In this document: positions 36,901 to 43,757 of the stretch, piece by piece
How the letters are laid out: the number at the start of each line of letters is the position of its first letter
Position numbering within the stretch: the first letter of the stretch is position 1
Assembly: GCA_964457585.1 (NCBI GenBank)
Contig: CAYWFU010000011.1
Span: 1-59,674 of the forward strand
From: CAYWFU01 sp964457585
Lineage (GTDB): Bacteria; JACRDZ01
Length of the DNA stretch: 59,674 nt
Reading direction: 5' to 3'
Program-made: the position numbers and the translations under genes
The notes under the pieces: generated by a model
Told to the model about the DNA's origin: nothing
Seen by the model: only the letters and a program-made list of their open reading frames with translations
Databases searched by the model: none

Positions 36901-37742
36901 GAAGAGTCCATTGCTTTGCTAAATGTTGCATTTATTATTGTATCAATTGGTAAATCTTTTGCATCATTTAGCGGATTAGTTGATATTATTATTGGTAATG
37001 TGGTATCTGTTTGTGTGGTAAAACTCCAAATTAAATTAGATACTAATCCATTCCCACTCTTATCTTTTGCCCCGGTTGTTATTGTTGCTATATATTTAGT
37101 TTTATATGCAAGAGGTACATTTGGAGCAAAAATTGCATTAGTGCTGTTATATGTTACTGTGCCTTTTACTCCTATGACCTGAAATGTGCTATCATTTATC
37201 GTTAACTCATCCATTGGTTCATTGAATGTTGCTTCAATTTTTGAATTTATGGAGATATCAATGGCATCATTTAGTGGATTAAATGATGTTATTCTAGGCG
37301 GTACTGTGTCTATTTCTATTCCAGTTGTAAAACTCCATGAGTAGTCAGACTTTAATCCATTACCTGCTGCATCTTTTGCTCCAGTTGTTATTTTTGCTGT
37401 ATATTTTGTATTATACGCAAGCGGTTCTGATGGAATAAAGGTTGCAGTCGTCCCTTTACTTCTTAGAAGACCACTTACTCCTTCCACTATAAATGTAACA
37501 TCGCTAATAGAAGTAGCACTCATCGCTTTGTTAAATACTACTTTTATATTCGTATCAACAGCAACATTAGTAGCTCCATCTTCTGGCGTTACCGATTCTA
37601 CTATAGGTGCATCATTATCTCCATTCCCTTGATTAGCAACATCTCCGGATTTATCTTTTCCTCCACCTCCACATGAAATTGACATAATTAACAAAAACAT
37701 CAAACAAAACACATAGAAAATTTTAAATTTGGTTGTATACAT
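27918..37742 (-). CDS. Giant lipoprotein: 18 SbsA-like Ig domains and four RCC1 propellers
   Basis: 3274 residues. The signal peptide ends in a lipobox (LIMSISCGGGG, Cys near 24). Residues about 44-1270 form twelve tandem Ig-like domains of the SbsA/Big_5 type, each about 102 long, with D-x-x-x-P-x-V...P-x-N-x-A, F-S-E-A-M-D and Y-T-A-T-I-T-T-G-A-K-D. Then the unit (seven RCC1 repeats of about 50 residues) occurs four times, about 1270-1620, 1825-2175, 2380-2730 and 2930-3274, with two Ig domains between each. RCC1 repeats read like DWAYVACG..HSMAIK, DGKLFAWG and GQLGDGT. Seven blades make one propeller, so four closed propellers are predicted. No C-terminal sorting signal is seen; the lipid anchor should hold it. 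It is probably a surface adhesin or ligand binder. A near-consensus promoter and a purine-rich leader suggest strong expression. Confidence 0.9.
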   Translation of the reverse strand: MYTTKFKIFYVFCLMFLLIMSISCGGGGKDKSGDVANQGNGDNDAPIVESVTPEDGATNVAVDTNIKVVFNKAMSATSISDVTFIVEGVSGLLRSKGTTATFIPSEPLAYNTKYTAKITTGAKDAAGNGLKSDYSWSFTTGIEIDTVPPRITSFNPLNDAIDISINSKIEATFNEPMDELTINDSTFQVIGVKGTVTYNSTNAIFAPNVPLAYKTKYIATITTGAKDKSGNGLVSNLIWSFTTQTDTTLPIIISTNPLNDAKDLPIDTIINATFSKAMDSSSLVSSFTIDGVSGSVAYRDNTATFIPSSVVLAYNKKYTAKITTGAKDLFGNKLASNYSWNFETRMAPDTTLPKVASVSPANNAVDVLLDTVITAKFSEAMDSSTINDGTFIIDGVTGRITYSGLDAIFTPSSLLDYKTKYTAKIKTGAKDKAGNGLLSDYIWSFTTVTDKTRPTVLSVEPTDNATYVSRDIVISAAFSKAMDTSTINTSTFKIDGVSGKVAYSGTTATFTPSALLDYDKQYTATITTGVKDKFGNTLAVNYVWKFKTMLLPDTAPPTVTSTNPANNAINVLNNAKITVTFSEAMDSSSINSSTFTIGGVSGAVTYSGITATFTPSTLLAYNTNYTATITTGAKDKSGKAFESNYVWNFKTITAALDTTPPTVTTPNPASNAINIPNDTNITATFSELMDSTTINNTTFTINGVTGIVTYSSNIATFDPITLLTYNTQYTATITTGAKDKAGNPLAANYTWKFTIVPAPDTTPPTIKTLSPINTAINVLRNKVITAKFSEPMDTSTINTNTFTISGVQGVVTYSDSTARITPLSLLEYNKQYTATITTGVKDKAGNALAAKSIWRFTTEQLQDTVAPMVLSINPINNATDISVNTIIAATFSEKMDSSSIKATTFTVSEISGAVVLYNGNIATFLPSTPFAANTPYTATLTTDVKDKAGNALISNYVWKFTTGSSQDIIEPTVLSVAPANNSTEIPINTKINVIFNEKMDASSINANTFTIGGVTGAITYNGVIASFTPSASLENNIKYTANITTGAKDNAGNGIATSYIWKFTTTPISDITPPTIINRNPPDKSTNILTNTSITATFSEPMDASTIDTGTFIIDGVQGTVTYSDSTATFTPSVFLEYDSTYKATLMNYIKDESGNALEPDTWYFKTRSVPDSTLPTIMAVDPINNTANVLRSAKVTAIFSEAMNLLTLDTTTFRINGVKGTVKYKDRIATFTPSALFEYNKKYTATITTGARDSTGNNPLESTYIWNFTTINKIRPRKAASGVYHNLMISNDGKLFAWGKNNYGQLGDGTMTDRPIPTQIGTASNWEDIGCGYEYSMAINSDGKLFGWGNNLNGQLGDGTATNRNSPTQIGTSADWEDIACGNNHTIATRSDGRLFAWGYNAYGQLGDTTYLSKYNPVQVGTSANWEYIACGNYHNMAINSDGKLFGWGNNTYGQLGDGTLTNRNRLTQIGTATDWKYVACGNYYSIGVKKDGKLFAWGYNANGQLGDGTTVDKITPIQIGTATDWAYVVCGYAHSMAIKNDGKLFVWGYNAYGQLGDGTVISRLTPTQISTAIDWKYIAGGYIHSIGIKNDGKIFTWGNNTYGQLGSETITNGSIPNLIELDLTAPTVLSTSPMNNATNIPVNTSINVTFSEKMDAVTLNTNTFTVGGVAGTVTYTGNTATFTPLSTLEYNTQYTVVITTGAKDFASRAITSNYTWQFTTGQDGTPPTIYSTNPANNAKNVLNVPRITATFSETMDSTTFNTNTFTVGGVTGIVSYNRRTAIFTPTSSLLDNTNYIATIKSGVKDKAGFLLASDYVWNFTIGNKSKWGKIASGQNHNLMIKSNGKLFAWGYNNYGQLGDGTTSERRFPTQIGTAADWAYVACGYYHSMAIKNDGSLYAWGGNGDYQLGDGTSINKNVPTQIGTATDWAFIACGYYHSIAIKNDGRLFAWGRNDSGQLGDGTNTDRYAPTQIGSDSDWVFVACGLDYSIGIKSDGRLFAWGLNSNLQLGDGTLTDRNVPTQIGTATDWAYVACGVSHTIATKSDGKLFAWGWNSDGQLGDGTTINRSVPTQIGTATDWAYVACGSNHTIAVKSDGRLFGWGWNNDGQLGDGTNIDKIVPTQIGTASDWAYVACGSNHSIGTKSDDKFFTWGDNYNSQLGDGTTVDKNVPNQLDLTAPVISSVSPINDETGVTVDKLITITFNEAMDGTSINTNTFSIAGVTGTVTYSGTTAAFTPSSTFEYNTQYTATITNAVKDISNNPLESGYAWLFTTAADTTPPTVKSTNPVSNARNVLNGSKIKATFSETMDPESINTNTFKIAGVTGTVTYSGRTATFTPISPLADDTNYSATITAGIKDIAGFSSISDYIWSFRIRNRSKLGKIANNTYHDLMITNNGKLFAWGRNNFGQLGLGDSTSQSIATQVGTDSTWAYVACGNFHSMAIKNDGSLFAWGNNVYSQLGNGTGVNANTPKQIGIDTDWAYIAAGIWYSMAIKSDGSLFAWGNNAFGQLGDGTQISVNTPKQIGTDADWAYLACGADFTMAIKSDGRLFAWGNNAYGQLGDGTTTTVLEPKQIGTETDWVYVDCGEYHTIAVKSDGRLFAWGRNNFGQLGDGTSTNVSAPKQIGTDTNWDYVACGNFYSMATKIDGKLYAWGDNTSRQLGDGTIASRNVPTQIGTDTDWTYIAGGYNSIGLKNDGKIYTWGSNAYGQVGNGSTVDQSVPIQLDYIIPTVSSVSPINNATNVAVNAVITATFSESMDTTSININTFKIAGVTGTVTYSGITATFTPSSNLEYNSTYIATITTGVKDSVGYSLASDYTWQFKTLVDIVPPTIISTTPANNAKNILNGFTIKATFSESMNTSSIDTTTFKIDGVIGTVTYSGKIATFTPIFPLADNTIYTATITTGVKDKAGNAMESNFSWNFTTINKSKWSKITSGQEYSLMITNDGRLFAWGRNDGQLGDGTLITRTEPMQIGIAIDWAYVNSGFGHSVAIKTDGKLYAWGNNLSGQLGDSTTTNRNVPTQIGTDTDWAYVACGYEHTIAIKNNGRLYAWGNNLSGQLGDSTTINRNVPTQIGTDTDWIYVACGYEHSIAIKSDGRLFAWGNNDFGQLGDGTITIAKIPKQIGPDENWAYIDSGAFSNIAIKNDGRLFAWGYNNSGQLGDGTIIDRNLPTQIGSDTNWAYVASAYDHSLGVKNDGRLFAWGKNEYSKLGDGTTNDRTIPTQIELDIDWVYVSCGYFHSIAIKLNGELYSWGHNVYGQLGDGTYTDSNIPIYINTY

Positions 37743-37791
37743 TTTCTCCTCCTCCTTCTCCTCCTAAATAAATTAAAAAAATATATTTAAA

Positions 37792-37820
37792 TTATATGAC
37801 AACTGATATAGTTTTGTCAA
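37792..37820 (-). promoter_or_regulatory. Near-consensus promoter of the giant lipoprotein gene
   Basis: On the minus strand TTGACA (37820-37815) and TATAAT (37797-37792), spaced by about 17 bases. A leader with several GGAGG motifs leads to the ATG at 37742. Confidence 0.75.
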
Positions 37821-37881
37821 TTAAAAATATAAAATTTTCACAACACAAATTTCCCTTAATTAAGTCTTAAAAAAATGAGTT

Positions 37882-37972
37882 AATGAAGAACCTCGCAACA
37901 AGCTGCAAGGTATCTTCTGTCTCTGATAGAAATTATTTATCTGGGAGTGCCAAAGGCACTAATTATAATAAC
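37882..37972 (+). repeat. 91-bp dispersed repeat, copy 1
   Basis: Matches 40491-40581 in the same orientation with only a few changes. It starts with a CCTCGCA..., ...GAGG hairpin (perfect in copy 2, worn in copy 1) and includes GGGAGTGCCAAAGGCACT, itself a small hairpin. The other bases in 37821-38053 show no gene. Confidence 0.8.
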
Positions 37973-38053
37973 TCAAGTTGACTGACTTTTTAGGTGTAAA
38001 ATTAAAATTTAAATATCAAAAATCAAAATTCAGGTGTCACTTCGTGACATTTT

Positions 38054-38569
38054 TTAGTTTTTATTAAATAATTTGTCCGCAGGACACCATAATTCGGATT
38101 TATCTGATTTTACTATTGTAATAAAACATTTTTTCTTAGAACTTTTCGAATGAGAAGCTATTTGTGTTGCAGCTGATACAGTTATATCTATCGCATTAGA
38201 TACAGCCTGTGCTCCATTATTATCAGTGACTTGTACTTTTGCTTTATATGTTCCCGGAGAACTATAAGTATAAGAAACAGTTGATGTTGTGTCAGTAATT
38301 TCAAATGTTCCGTCGCCATTTAAATCCCATTCGTATATGGTTATTACCCCATCAGTATCATAGGCATTAGCTGTAAAATCCACTAATAAAGGCGCAATAC
38401 TGGAAATTGGATTTGCAGATAATGTTACTATTGGTGGATCGTTTACTGCATTAATTGTGATATTTACTGTGGCTATATTGCTGTCTACTGTTCCATTATG
38501 CATTTTAAAAAGCGTTCCAATTGTTGTAACATTTGCAGTTCCACCATTTTTTCCTTTTGGTTGTGCTAA
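38054..38569 (-). pseudogene. C-terminal remnant of a cadherin-like/PKD-domain surface protein
   Basis: The open frame has no start. It begins just inside the edge of a repeat at 38570 and includes DGTVDS-like HNGTVDSNIATVNITINAVN, the end of a tandem cadherin-like module, then a PKD domain (PISSIAPLLVDFTANAYDTD, YEWDLNGDGTFE, TYSSPGTYKAKVQVTD). A short tail after it holds two cysteines. The module order is usual for large exported proteins, so what is left is the last 170 residues. The 5' part has been lost, with a nested-palindrome repeat at the break. Confidence 0.75.
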
Positions 38570-38586
38570 TTAAAATTTTTAAATTA

Positions 38587-38641
38587 GCCTGATGAATCAG
38601 GCAACTACAAAAATTTAATGTAGTTGCTCGATTCATCGAGC
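38587..38641. repeat. Nested-palindrome repeat, copy 2
   Basis: Hairpins GCCTGATGAATCAGGC and GCTCGATTCATCGAGC joined by GCAACTACA/TGTAGTTGC. Same plan as 17511-17568, with stem changes that keep pairing. Confidence 0.7.
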
Positions 38642-38683
38642 TTTATTAGGAACATTCAAATTCCTATACTTAAATTTAAAAAA

Positions 38684-38735
38684 TTTTAACATGGAGGAAC
38701 TCACAGATGACTCACAGATTCGAACTTTTTTAAAA
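38684..38735 (+). repeat. 52-bp dispersed repeat, copy 1
   Basis: Contains GAGGAACTCACAGATGACTC and CACAGATTCGAA. It agrees with 40322-40373 at all but three or so positions, in the same orientation. Confidence 0.8.
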
Positions 38736-38787
38736 TATTTCAAGATGAGTATTTTTAAAATTTTGGAGGTTTTTGCAAATCAAAGGC

Positions 38788-39059
38788 TTATTTTTGCAGT
38801 TTTTGATTATTTTTTACAAAATAGTTGAAATATAATTCTATTAGTAATTCTTTATGAGGATAATGTTTAACATTCCTTGTGGCTATCTTATGTCTTTTTA
38901 AAATCGCAGTAGCCATAATAAGGCAATCAATAGAAGTCAGGGTTATTCCTTTTTCCTTAAAATGTCTTCTTAAATCTCCGCCTTTTTGAGCTATTTCAGG
39001 AGTAACAACTTCAATGTAAAATCTATTGCCACATCAGTGTCAATCAGAATAGTCTGCAT
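38788..39059 (-). pseudogene. vapC: VapC-type PIN-domain toxin remnant
   Basis: From the ATG at 39059 the frame reads MQTILIDTDVAIDF, the first strand of a PIN domain with its catalytic aspartates, then goes out of frame. In the next frame it continues IEVVTPEIAQKGGDLRRHFK, then LTSIDCLIMATAILKRHKIA and TRNVKHYP, the C-terminal half with the last conserved Asp and T-R-N motif. About 40 residues from the middle of the usual 130 are missing. This is a deletion plus frameshift, so it is inactive. It overlaps the end of an antitoxin remnant, as in intact vapBC operons. Confidence 0.75.
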
Positions 39060-39198
39060 GCTTTCTTCCTTCTTCGTCCCTTAATTCATTTACTATTTTA
39101 ATACTATTCTTTTCTCTGTTTTCCCAGCTTCCGAAGCTTTCAACTGCTTTTTTTATTTTCCCTTTCCTGATATAATCTTCCAGAGCTTTTATCTGGAA
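39040..39198 (-). pseudogene. vapB: VapB-type antitoxin remnant, N-terminus lost
   Basis: In frame: FQIKALEDYIRKGKIKKAVE, SFGSWENREK, then NSIKIVNELRDEEGRK and a stop at 39040, overlapping the vapC start. The S-F-G-S/I-W pattern is typical of the C-terminal half of antitoxins paired with VapC. The N-terminal DNA-binding part is replaced by a dispersed repeat that starts near 39187. Confidence 0.65.
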
Positions 39199-39255
39199 GT
39201 GCCAAGAATACCCTGCAGTTTACTGCAAGGATGAATTGGCACAAATATAAATAAT
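39187..39255 (+). repeat. 68-bp dispersed repeat, inverted partner of 40601-40668
   Basis: Contains TTTATCTGGAAGTGCCAAG and a CCCTGCAGTTTACTGCAAGG hairpin. The copy at 40601-40668 is its inverse with a few changes. It lies at the broken end of vapB. The following gap to 39516 shows no gene, only a weak CAGGTGTTCTGACTTG inverted stretch and a degenerate GACAAACCCTTAG motif. Confidence 0.75.
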
Positions 39256-39516
39256 AAAATATTCCTATTTATGTGAATGTCTTAATGAGACTCATACGAT
39301 ATTTCCGGGAACAGATTTAAAATTGATTTATAAATTGACTTCATAGGTTTCAATAAATATTGAATTTGGTGTCATTGCAATTTCATAGAGGTCAGGTGTT
39401 CTGACTTGACTTTTTATTTGCGACAAACCCTTAGTTGATTAAATATATAACAAAAAATTTCTCTTTATATTTTAATGACATTATGAAGTTCTCCTTTCCT
39501 GAAAATATATAAAATT

Positions 39517-40081
39517 TTAATTGTTTTCATAATACTCAAAAGCATCAATTATATCCAGATATACTCCATCAAAACCCGCATCAATAATTTTTTTTAAATA
39601 TGAATCATTATTGCCAAAGATAATTTTTTGCCATTCTTTATCCCAATATCTAACTTTAAAATTTCCCTGCCAATCCTGATTTTCTTCATCAAGCCAGGAA
39701 GGAGGATTTGTTTTCCATTCAGATTTAAAATAATATCTGATCCGGTGTGGGAAGATTATCATTAGTATATCCATAAAACAGGTCTTCCCGTCCTATTCCA
39801 TCAATTGCATTAATGTAATCTTGTGAATAAGCGTTGGTTTTGTTTCCATCTACAGTTAAAAGATTTTGTCCATTTTGAGGAATAATAACAAAATCCGAAT
39901 TATACGATTTACCATAAGAACTAATGTTTATTACAAAATCCCTCATATACTGTTTATAATTAGTTTCTTCTGAATTTCCATTGTCATTATTATCACTACC
40001 ATTACCAATACAAGCAAATGATATTATAATTAGAATGAATAATAAAAATTTTATCATTTTTGTTATTTTTAATTTATTCAT
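39517..40081 (-). pseudogene. GH114-like (TM1410-type) glycosidase lipoprotein, broken
   Basis: The 5' frame (39725-40081) has a lipoprotein signal (LIIISFAC, Cys near 24) and matches the start of the family: RDFVINISSYGKSYNSDFVI, then IPQNGQNLL and DGIGREDLFYGYTND. It ends early at a shift. The 3' frame (39517-39774) resumes near the C-terminal part: NPPSWLDEENQDWQGNFKVR, YWDKEWQKII and AGFDGVYLDIIDAFEYYE, the catalytic-end motifs of GH114 endo-alpha-1,4-polygalactosaminidase relatives. A stretch of about 90 residues in between is missing. The enzyme would cleave galactosamine-rich polysaccharide; this copy is inactive. Confidence 0.75.
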
Positions 40082-40098
40082 AACATCCCCTTTTATTA

Positions 40099-40260
40099 CT
40101 AATTAAATTCAACACCTAAAGTTAAATAAAATATCGGAGCAAATGTTACCCATGCATCATCATTGCCTCCTGTAGGTTGTGCATTAAAACCTAATTCAAA
40201 AATTAAATTATTTTTGTGTTTTTCTGGCTTAACAAACTCAATAAATGCTCCAAGTTCCAT
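40099..40260 (-). pseudogene. C-terminal fragment of an outer-membrane beta-barrel protein
   Basis: 53 residues: MELGAFIEFVKPEKHKNNLI, then FELGFNAQPTGGNDDAWVTF and APIFYLTLGVEFN at the end. Alternating hydrophobic/polar strands and the terminal aromatic residue are typical of the last strands of an outer-membrane barrel. No ribosome-binding site or signal peptide, so this is the tail of a lost gene. Confidence 0.5.
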
Positions 40261-40321
40261 CTTCTTCTTATAAATATTTTTGTTAGGTTATTTTTATTGT
40301 TATAATTTAAATTTGGAAATA

Positions 40322-40373
40322 TTCTAACATAGAGGAACTCACAGATGACTCACAGATTCGAAGTTTTTTAAAA
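40322..40373 (+). repeat. 52-bp dispersed repeat, copy 2
   Basis: Same sequence as 38684-38735 apart from a few bases; both lie in the gene graveyard. Confidence 0.8.
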
Positions 40374-40449
40374 ATTTTTTAATTATTTTTTCAGCAATTC
40401 TTGATGAGAAATGATAATTGGAGATAAAACAAGTCGGGGAAATAAAAAC

Positions 40450-40708
40450 TTTTTGATAGGATTAACAAGATAAATTCAAAACAATATAAAAATGAAGAAC
40501 CTCGCAGCAAGCTGCGAGGTATCTTCTGTCTCTGATAGGAATTATTTATCTGGGAGTGCCAAAGGCACTAATTATAATAATTATTTACCTTTCAGAGACT
40601 TTATTTATATTTGTGCCAATTCATCCCTGCAGTAAACTGCAGGGTATTCTTGACACTTCCAGATAAAATTTTAATTTTGGTTTAAATCCTGTTAATCCTG
40701 TCGGATAT
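40450..40708. repeat. Composite repeat block with outer inverted arms
   Basis: The outer arms read GATAGGATTAACAAGATAAA near 40455 and, inverted, GACAGGATTAACAGGATTTA near 40682-40701. Inside are copy 2 of the 91-bp repeat (40491-40581, with a perfect ACCTCGCAGC/GCTGCGAGGT hairpin) and the inverted partner of the 39187 repeat (40601-40668). No coding sequence in the 450-base gap. Confidence 0.6.
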
Positions 40709-40710
40709 TT

Positions 40711-42333
40711 TTATTTTTTCACAGAATAATAAATCTCTTCTGTCTTCGTAGATGGATTAATATTTAATTCGCGGTTAAGAACGGATTTCAAGTTGTTATA
40801 TAATTTTACAGCCTCAGTCTCACAACCTGACTTCTGGTAACATAACATTAACCGCTGGTATAATTCTTCAGCGGTTTCATCTATTTCAATGCCTTTTTTA
40901 TAATATTCTATTGCCTTATTCAACTTATTTTTTTGCTCTAAATAATCACCATATTTTAATATTGCATAAACAAATTTATCACGTAATTTTTCGAGCATGG
41001 ATAAAACATACGGCTCTTCGTCCTCATCTCTTGATGGATGGTTGCCGTATAAATTAAATGCCTTATCCATAAGTGAAGCGCATTTTTCGGGATGCTGTTT
41101 ACAGAAAAGAGATTCTATCTCTTTTAAAACCTCTTCAAATGCCCATACATCAACAAAACATAATTTTTCATCAAGACTTAATTTACCGGCATTAAGGTTT
41201 ATTATGTTTGACCCAACTATCAATTTTCTTAAACGATAAAGTGTAGTGTCAAAAGCCGCGTTTGCCATATCCGCATCCGCATCGGGGAAAAGGGTGTTGG
41301 CTAAAATGGATACGGAAACTTCTCTACCTCCAAAACTTATCAGGGCTTTAAGCAAATCAAGCGGCTTTCGTTGAATCTTTCCTGAAAACTCTATTAGATT
41401 TCCGTCCCTTTCCAATCTGAATTTACCCAGAATGAATATCTTCAATTTCCAAAAGCAATGCCGCGTTCTTTTTTAACTCGAAAATATCTTCTTTAGTAAA
41501 TGTGCGTAACGCACGGAATAAAAGAAATTCATTGAACAGCGCGTGATACCAATAAACCGGTTCGCTTTCCTGAAATTGTTTTATTATAAAATATTGATTA
41601 GTATATAAAAACGAAACTATTTTTTCGGCATTTTTATTATTTGTTAATTTTTTTGCTATTTCGACAGTGAATTTAGGCAAAAACGCGGTTTTAAGAAGAA
41701 AACTTTGCACGTCTTTATCGATTTTTTCAAAAACTTCGTTTATGAAATAATTGAATATTTCCTGATGTGTTAATTTATCCAGTATCCCGTAATCAATATT
41801 TTTTGTCTTAGCGTTCTCTAATAAAAGAATAAGTCCAGCTATCCATCCGTCTGTTTTTGAATGTAACTGCGCGGTTATTTCAGGTGTAATATTTTTTATG
41901 CCTTTTTGAGTAATAGCTCCGCGAAATTCATCAATAGTAAATTTAATTTCATCCCATCCGACACAATTTATTTTTTCTGAAGCTTGTAACCGGGCAAACA
42001 CGGGAGGCGGATCAGCCCTGCTTATAAAAATAGTATTTATTCCATGAGGAATCAAAGATAAACCATTATTTATTATTTTGTGAAATTCATCCACTATTTT
42101 TACATCCTGAAAATTATCAAAAACAAGTGTAAATTTTTATTTTTTAGTCTTTTAGAACTTATTAGCTCATAAAGTTTTTCAAAATAACGTTTTGTAAATA
42201 CGGGTACATTCGGCAGATATTCAGGAGTTAAAAGCGGTAGTGTTTTTTGTTCGGAAAAAATATTTTTAATCGCTCTTCCCATATAATAAAAAAAATTTGC
42301 AATATCGCTGTCGGTTTCATCAATCTGATACCA
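40711..42333 (-). pseudogene. MalT/AfsR-like STAND regulator with BTAD domain, decayed
   Basis: Three frames line up as one protein. The first (from 42333, no start) reads WYQIDETDSDIANFFYYMGRA, the region after the lost P-loop of MalT-like STAND ATPases. A shift near 42120 leads to LVFDNFQDVK (Walker B region) and TIFISRADPPPVFARLQAS, then KTDGWIAGLILLLE and the winged-helix part, ending near 41423. The usual TPR domain is missing at that point, and a third frame opens at once: FILGKFRLERDGNLIEFSGK, RKPLDLLKALISFGGREVSV and a BTAD helical domain to 40711. Full proteins are about 900-1100 residues; this is about half. The ATP-binding start and the TPRs are gone, so it should be inactive. Confidence 0.75.
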
Positions 42334-42358
42334 TTAATTTTTTCTATGTACAATTGAA

Positions 42359-43738
42359 TTATAGTGAATTAATTTTTGATTCAGAAGCTGTATTGCTTTT
42401 TTCTTCTATTATGCGTTTTATTGTATCCAACACAATGTCATATTTAGCAGGTAATTCTATAGGCAAGTTTGCATATAAAGATGATACATTTTTAAGATGT
42501 TTTTCATGATATTTTAATTTAGATTCAGTAAATTTTAATCCATGCGCTGTTGAAATAACAACTACTTTTTCGTTAGCTCTTATCTCACCTTTTTTTATTA
42601 ACTTAAATAGAGCGGCAAGTGCGACACCGGTATGAGGGCAATTATATAATCCGGTGGTATCAGCATGAGCGGATGCATTAGCTAATTCATTTTCAGTTGC
42701 TTCCTCTACTATTCCATTAAACTGTTTTAGAATTTTTGTCGCTTTTTTTACGCTGACCGGGTTTCCAATTTGAATAGCGCTTGCTAAAGTCTTTTTAGCA
42801 TGAATAGATTTATATTTTTTAAATTCAGAAAGATAACTTCTATAAAGCGGATTGGCATTAGCTGCCTGAGCGCATATAATTCTTGGACGTTTGTTAATTA
42901 ATCCCAAAAACTCCATTTCCAGAAAACCTTTACCAAGAGCTGCCACATTGCCTAAATTTCCGCCGGGAATAATAATTATATCAGGCACTTCCCAGTCAAA
43001 CTGCTGAACAATTTCAAAACTTACTGTTTTTTGTCCTTCAATTCTAAGTGAATTCATCGAGTTTGCAAGATAGATATTATTTTTACTGCAAACTTCCTGC
43101 ACTACTTTCATACAACCGTCAAAATCCGTATCTAAAGAAAGAGTAAGCGCTCCGTTTGCCAGCGGCTGGATTAATTGAGCATTTGAAACTTTATTACGGG
43201 GTAAAAATACTATTGATTGAATAGACCCTATTGCGCAATATGATGCTAATGAAGCAGAAGTATCACCTGTTGATGCACAGGCAACAGCCGGAATATCTTT
43301 CCCTTCAGCCCGCATCTGTTTTACCATTGATACCAATACCGTCATTCCGAGATCTTTGAATGAACCTGTATGACTATTTCCGCATTGTTTTATCCATAGA
43401 TCATTTACACCTAATTCTTTTCCCAATCTTTCAGCCCAGAATAAATTACTTCCGCCCTCATAAGTTGATACAATATTGCTATTTTCTATCTGCGGACATA
43501 CTATTTCTTTTTTACCCCATACTCCGCTTCCATAGGGCCATTCGGTACGCTTGTAGCGATCATCAAATAAACGTTTCCATTCCTGCGGAGAATGAGCATT
43601 TTTTAATTTTTCTAAATCGTGATTTACTTCAAGCAGTCCACCGCAAGAAGGACAGCGATAAATTATTTCGTTTAATTCATATCTGCCAGAACAACCTTCT
43701 GAACATTGGAACCATGCTGAAAATTTATTTTCATCCAT
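42359..43738 (-). CDS. thrC: Threonine synthase
   Basis: 459 residues of the PLP fold-type II family. An N-terminal zinc ribbon (Cys 12 and 16, then CPSCGG near 29) is found in the long bacterial/archaeal form. CGNSHTGSFKDLGMT near 119-133 bears the PLP lysine, ACASTGDTSASLASY near 155 is the phosphate/serine loop, and IIIIPGGNLGNVAALGKGF near 250 is the PLP-phosphate loop. It turns O-phosphohomoserine into threonine. The gene follows the redoxin/TPR gene by 19 bases on the same strand, so it is probably the last gene of that run. Length is normal. Confidence 0.95.
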   Translation of the reverse strand: MDENKFSAWFQCSEGCSGRYELNEIIYRCPSCGGLLEVNHDLEKLKNAHSPQEWKRLFDDRYKRTEWPYGSGVWGKKEIVCPQIENSNIVSTYEGGSNLFWAERLGKELGVNDLWIKQCGNSHTGSFKDLGMTVLVSMVKQMRAEGKDIPAVACASTGDTSASLASYCAIGSIQSIVFLPRNKVSNAQLIQPLANGALTLSLDTDFDGCMKVVQEVCSKNNIYLANSMNSLRIEGQKTVSFEIVQQFDWEVPDIIIIPGGNLGNVAALGKGFLEMEFLGLINKRPRIICAQAANANPLYRSYLSEFKKYKSIHAKKTLASAIQIGNPVSVKKATKILKQFNGIVEEATENELANASAHADTTGLYNCPHTGVALAALFKLIKKGEIRANEKVVVISTAHGLKFTESKLKYHEKHLKNVSSLYANLPIELPAKYDIVLDTIKRIIEEKSNTASESKINSL

Positions 43739-43757
43739 TTTTAATATTTTCTCCTGC

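Noticed and set aside
28000..37200. Many open frames of 60-200 codons on the plus strand opposite the giant lipoprotein gene
   Set aside because: They are shadows of the repeated, stop-poor antisense strand: no ribosome-binding sites and recurring near-identical pieces that mirror the Ig and RCC1 repeats.
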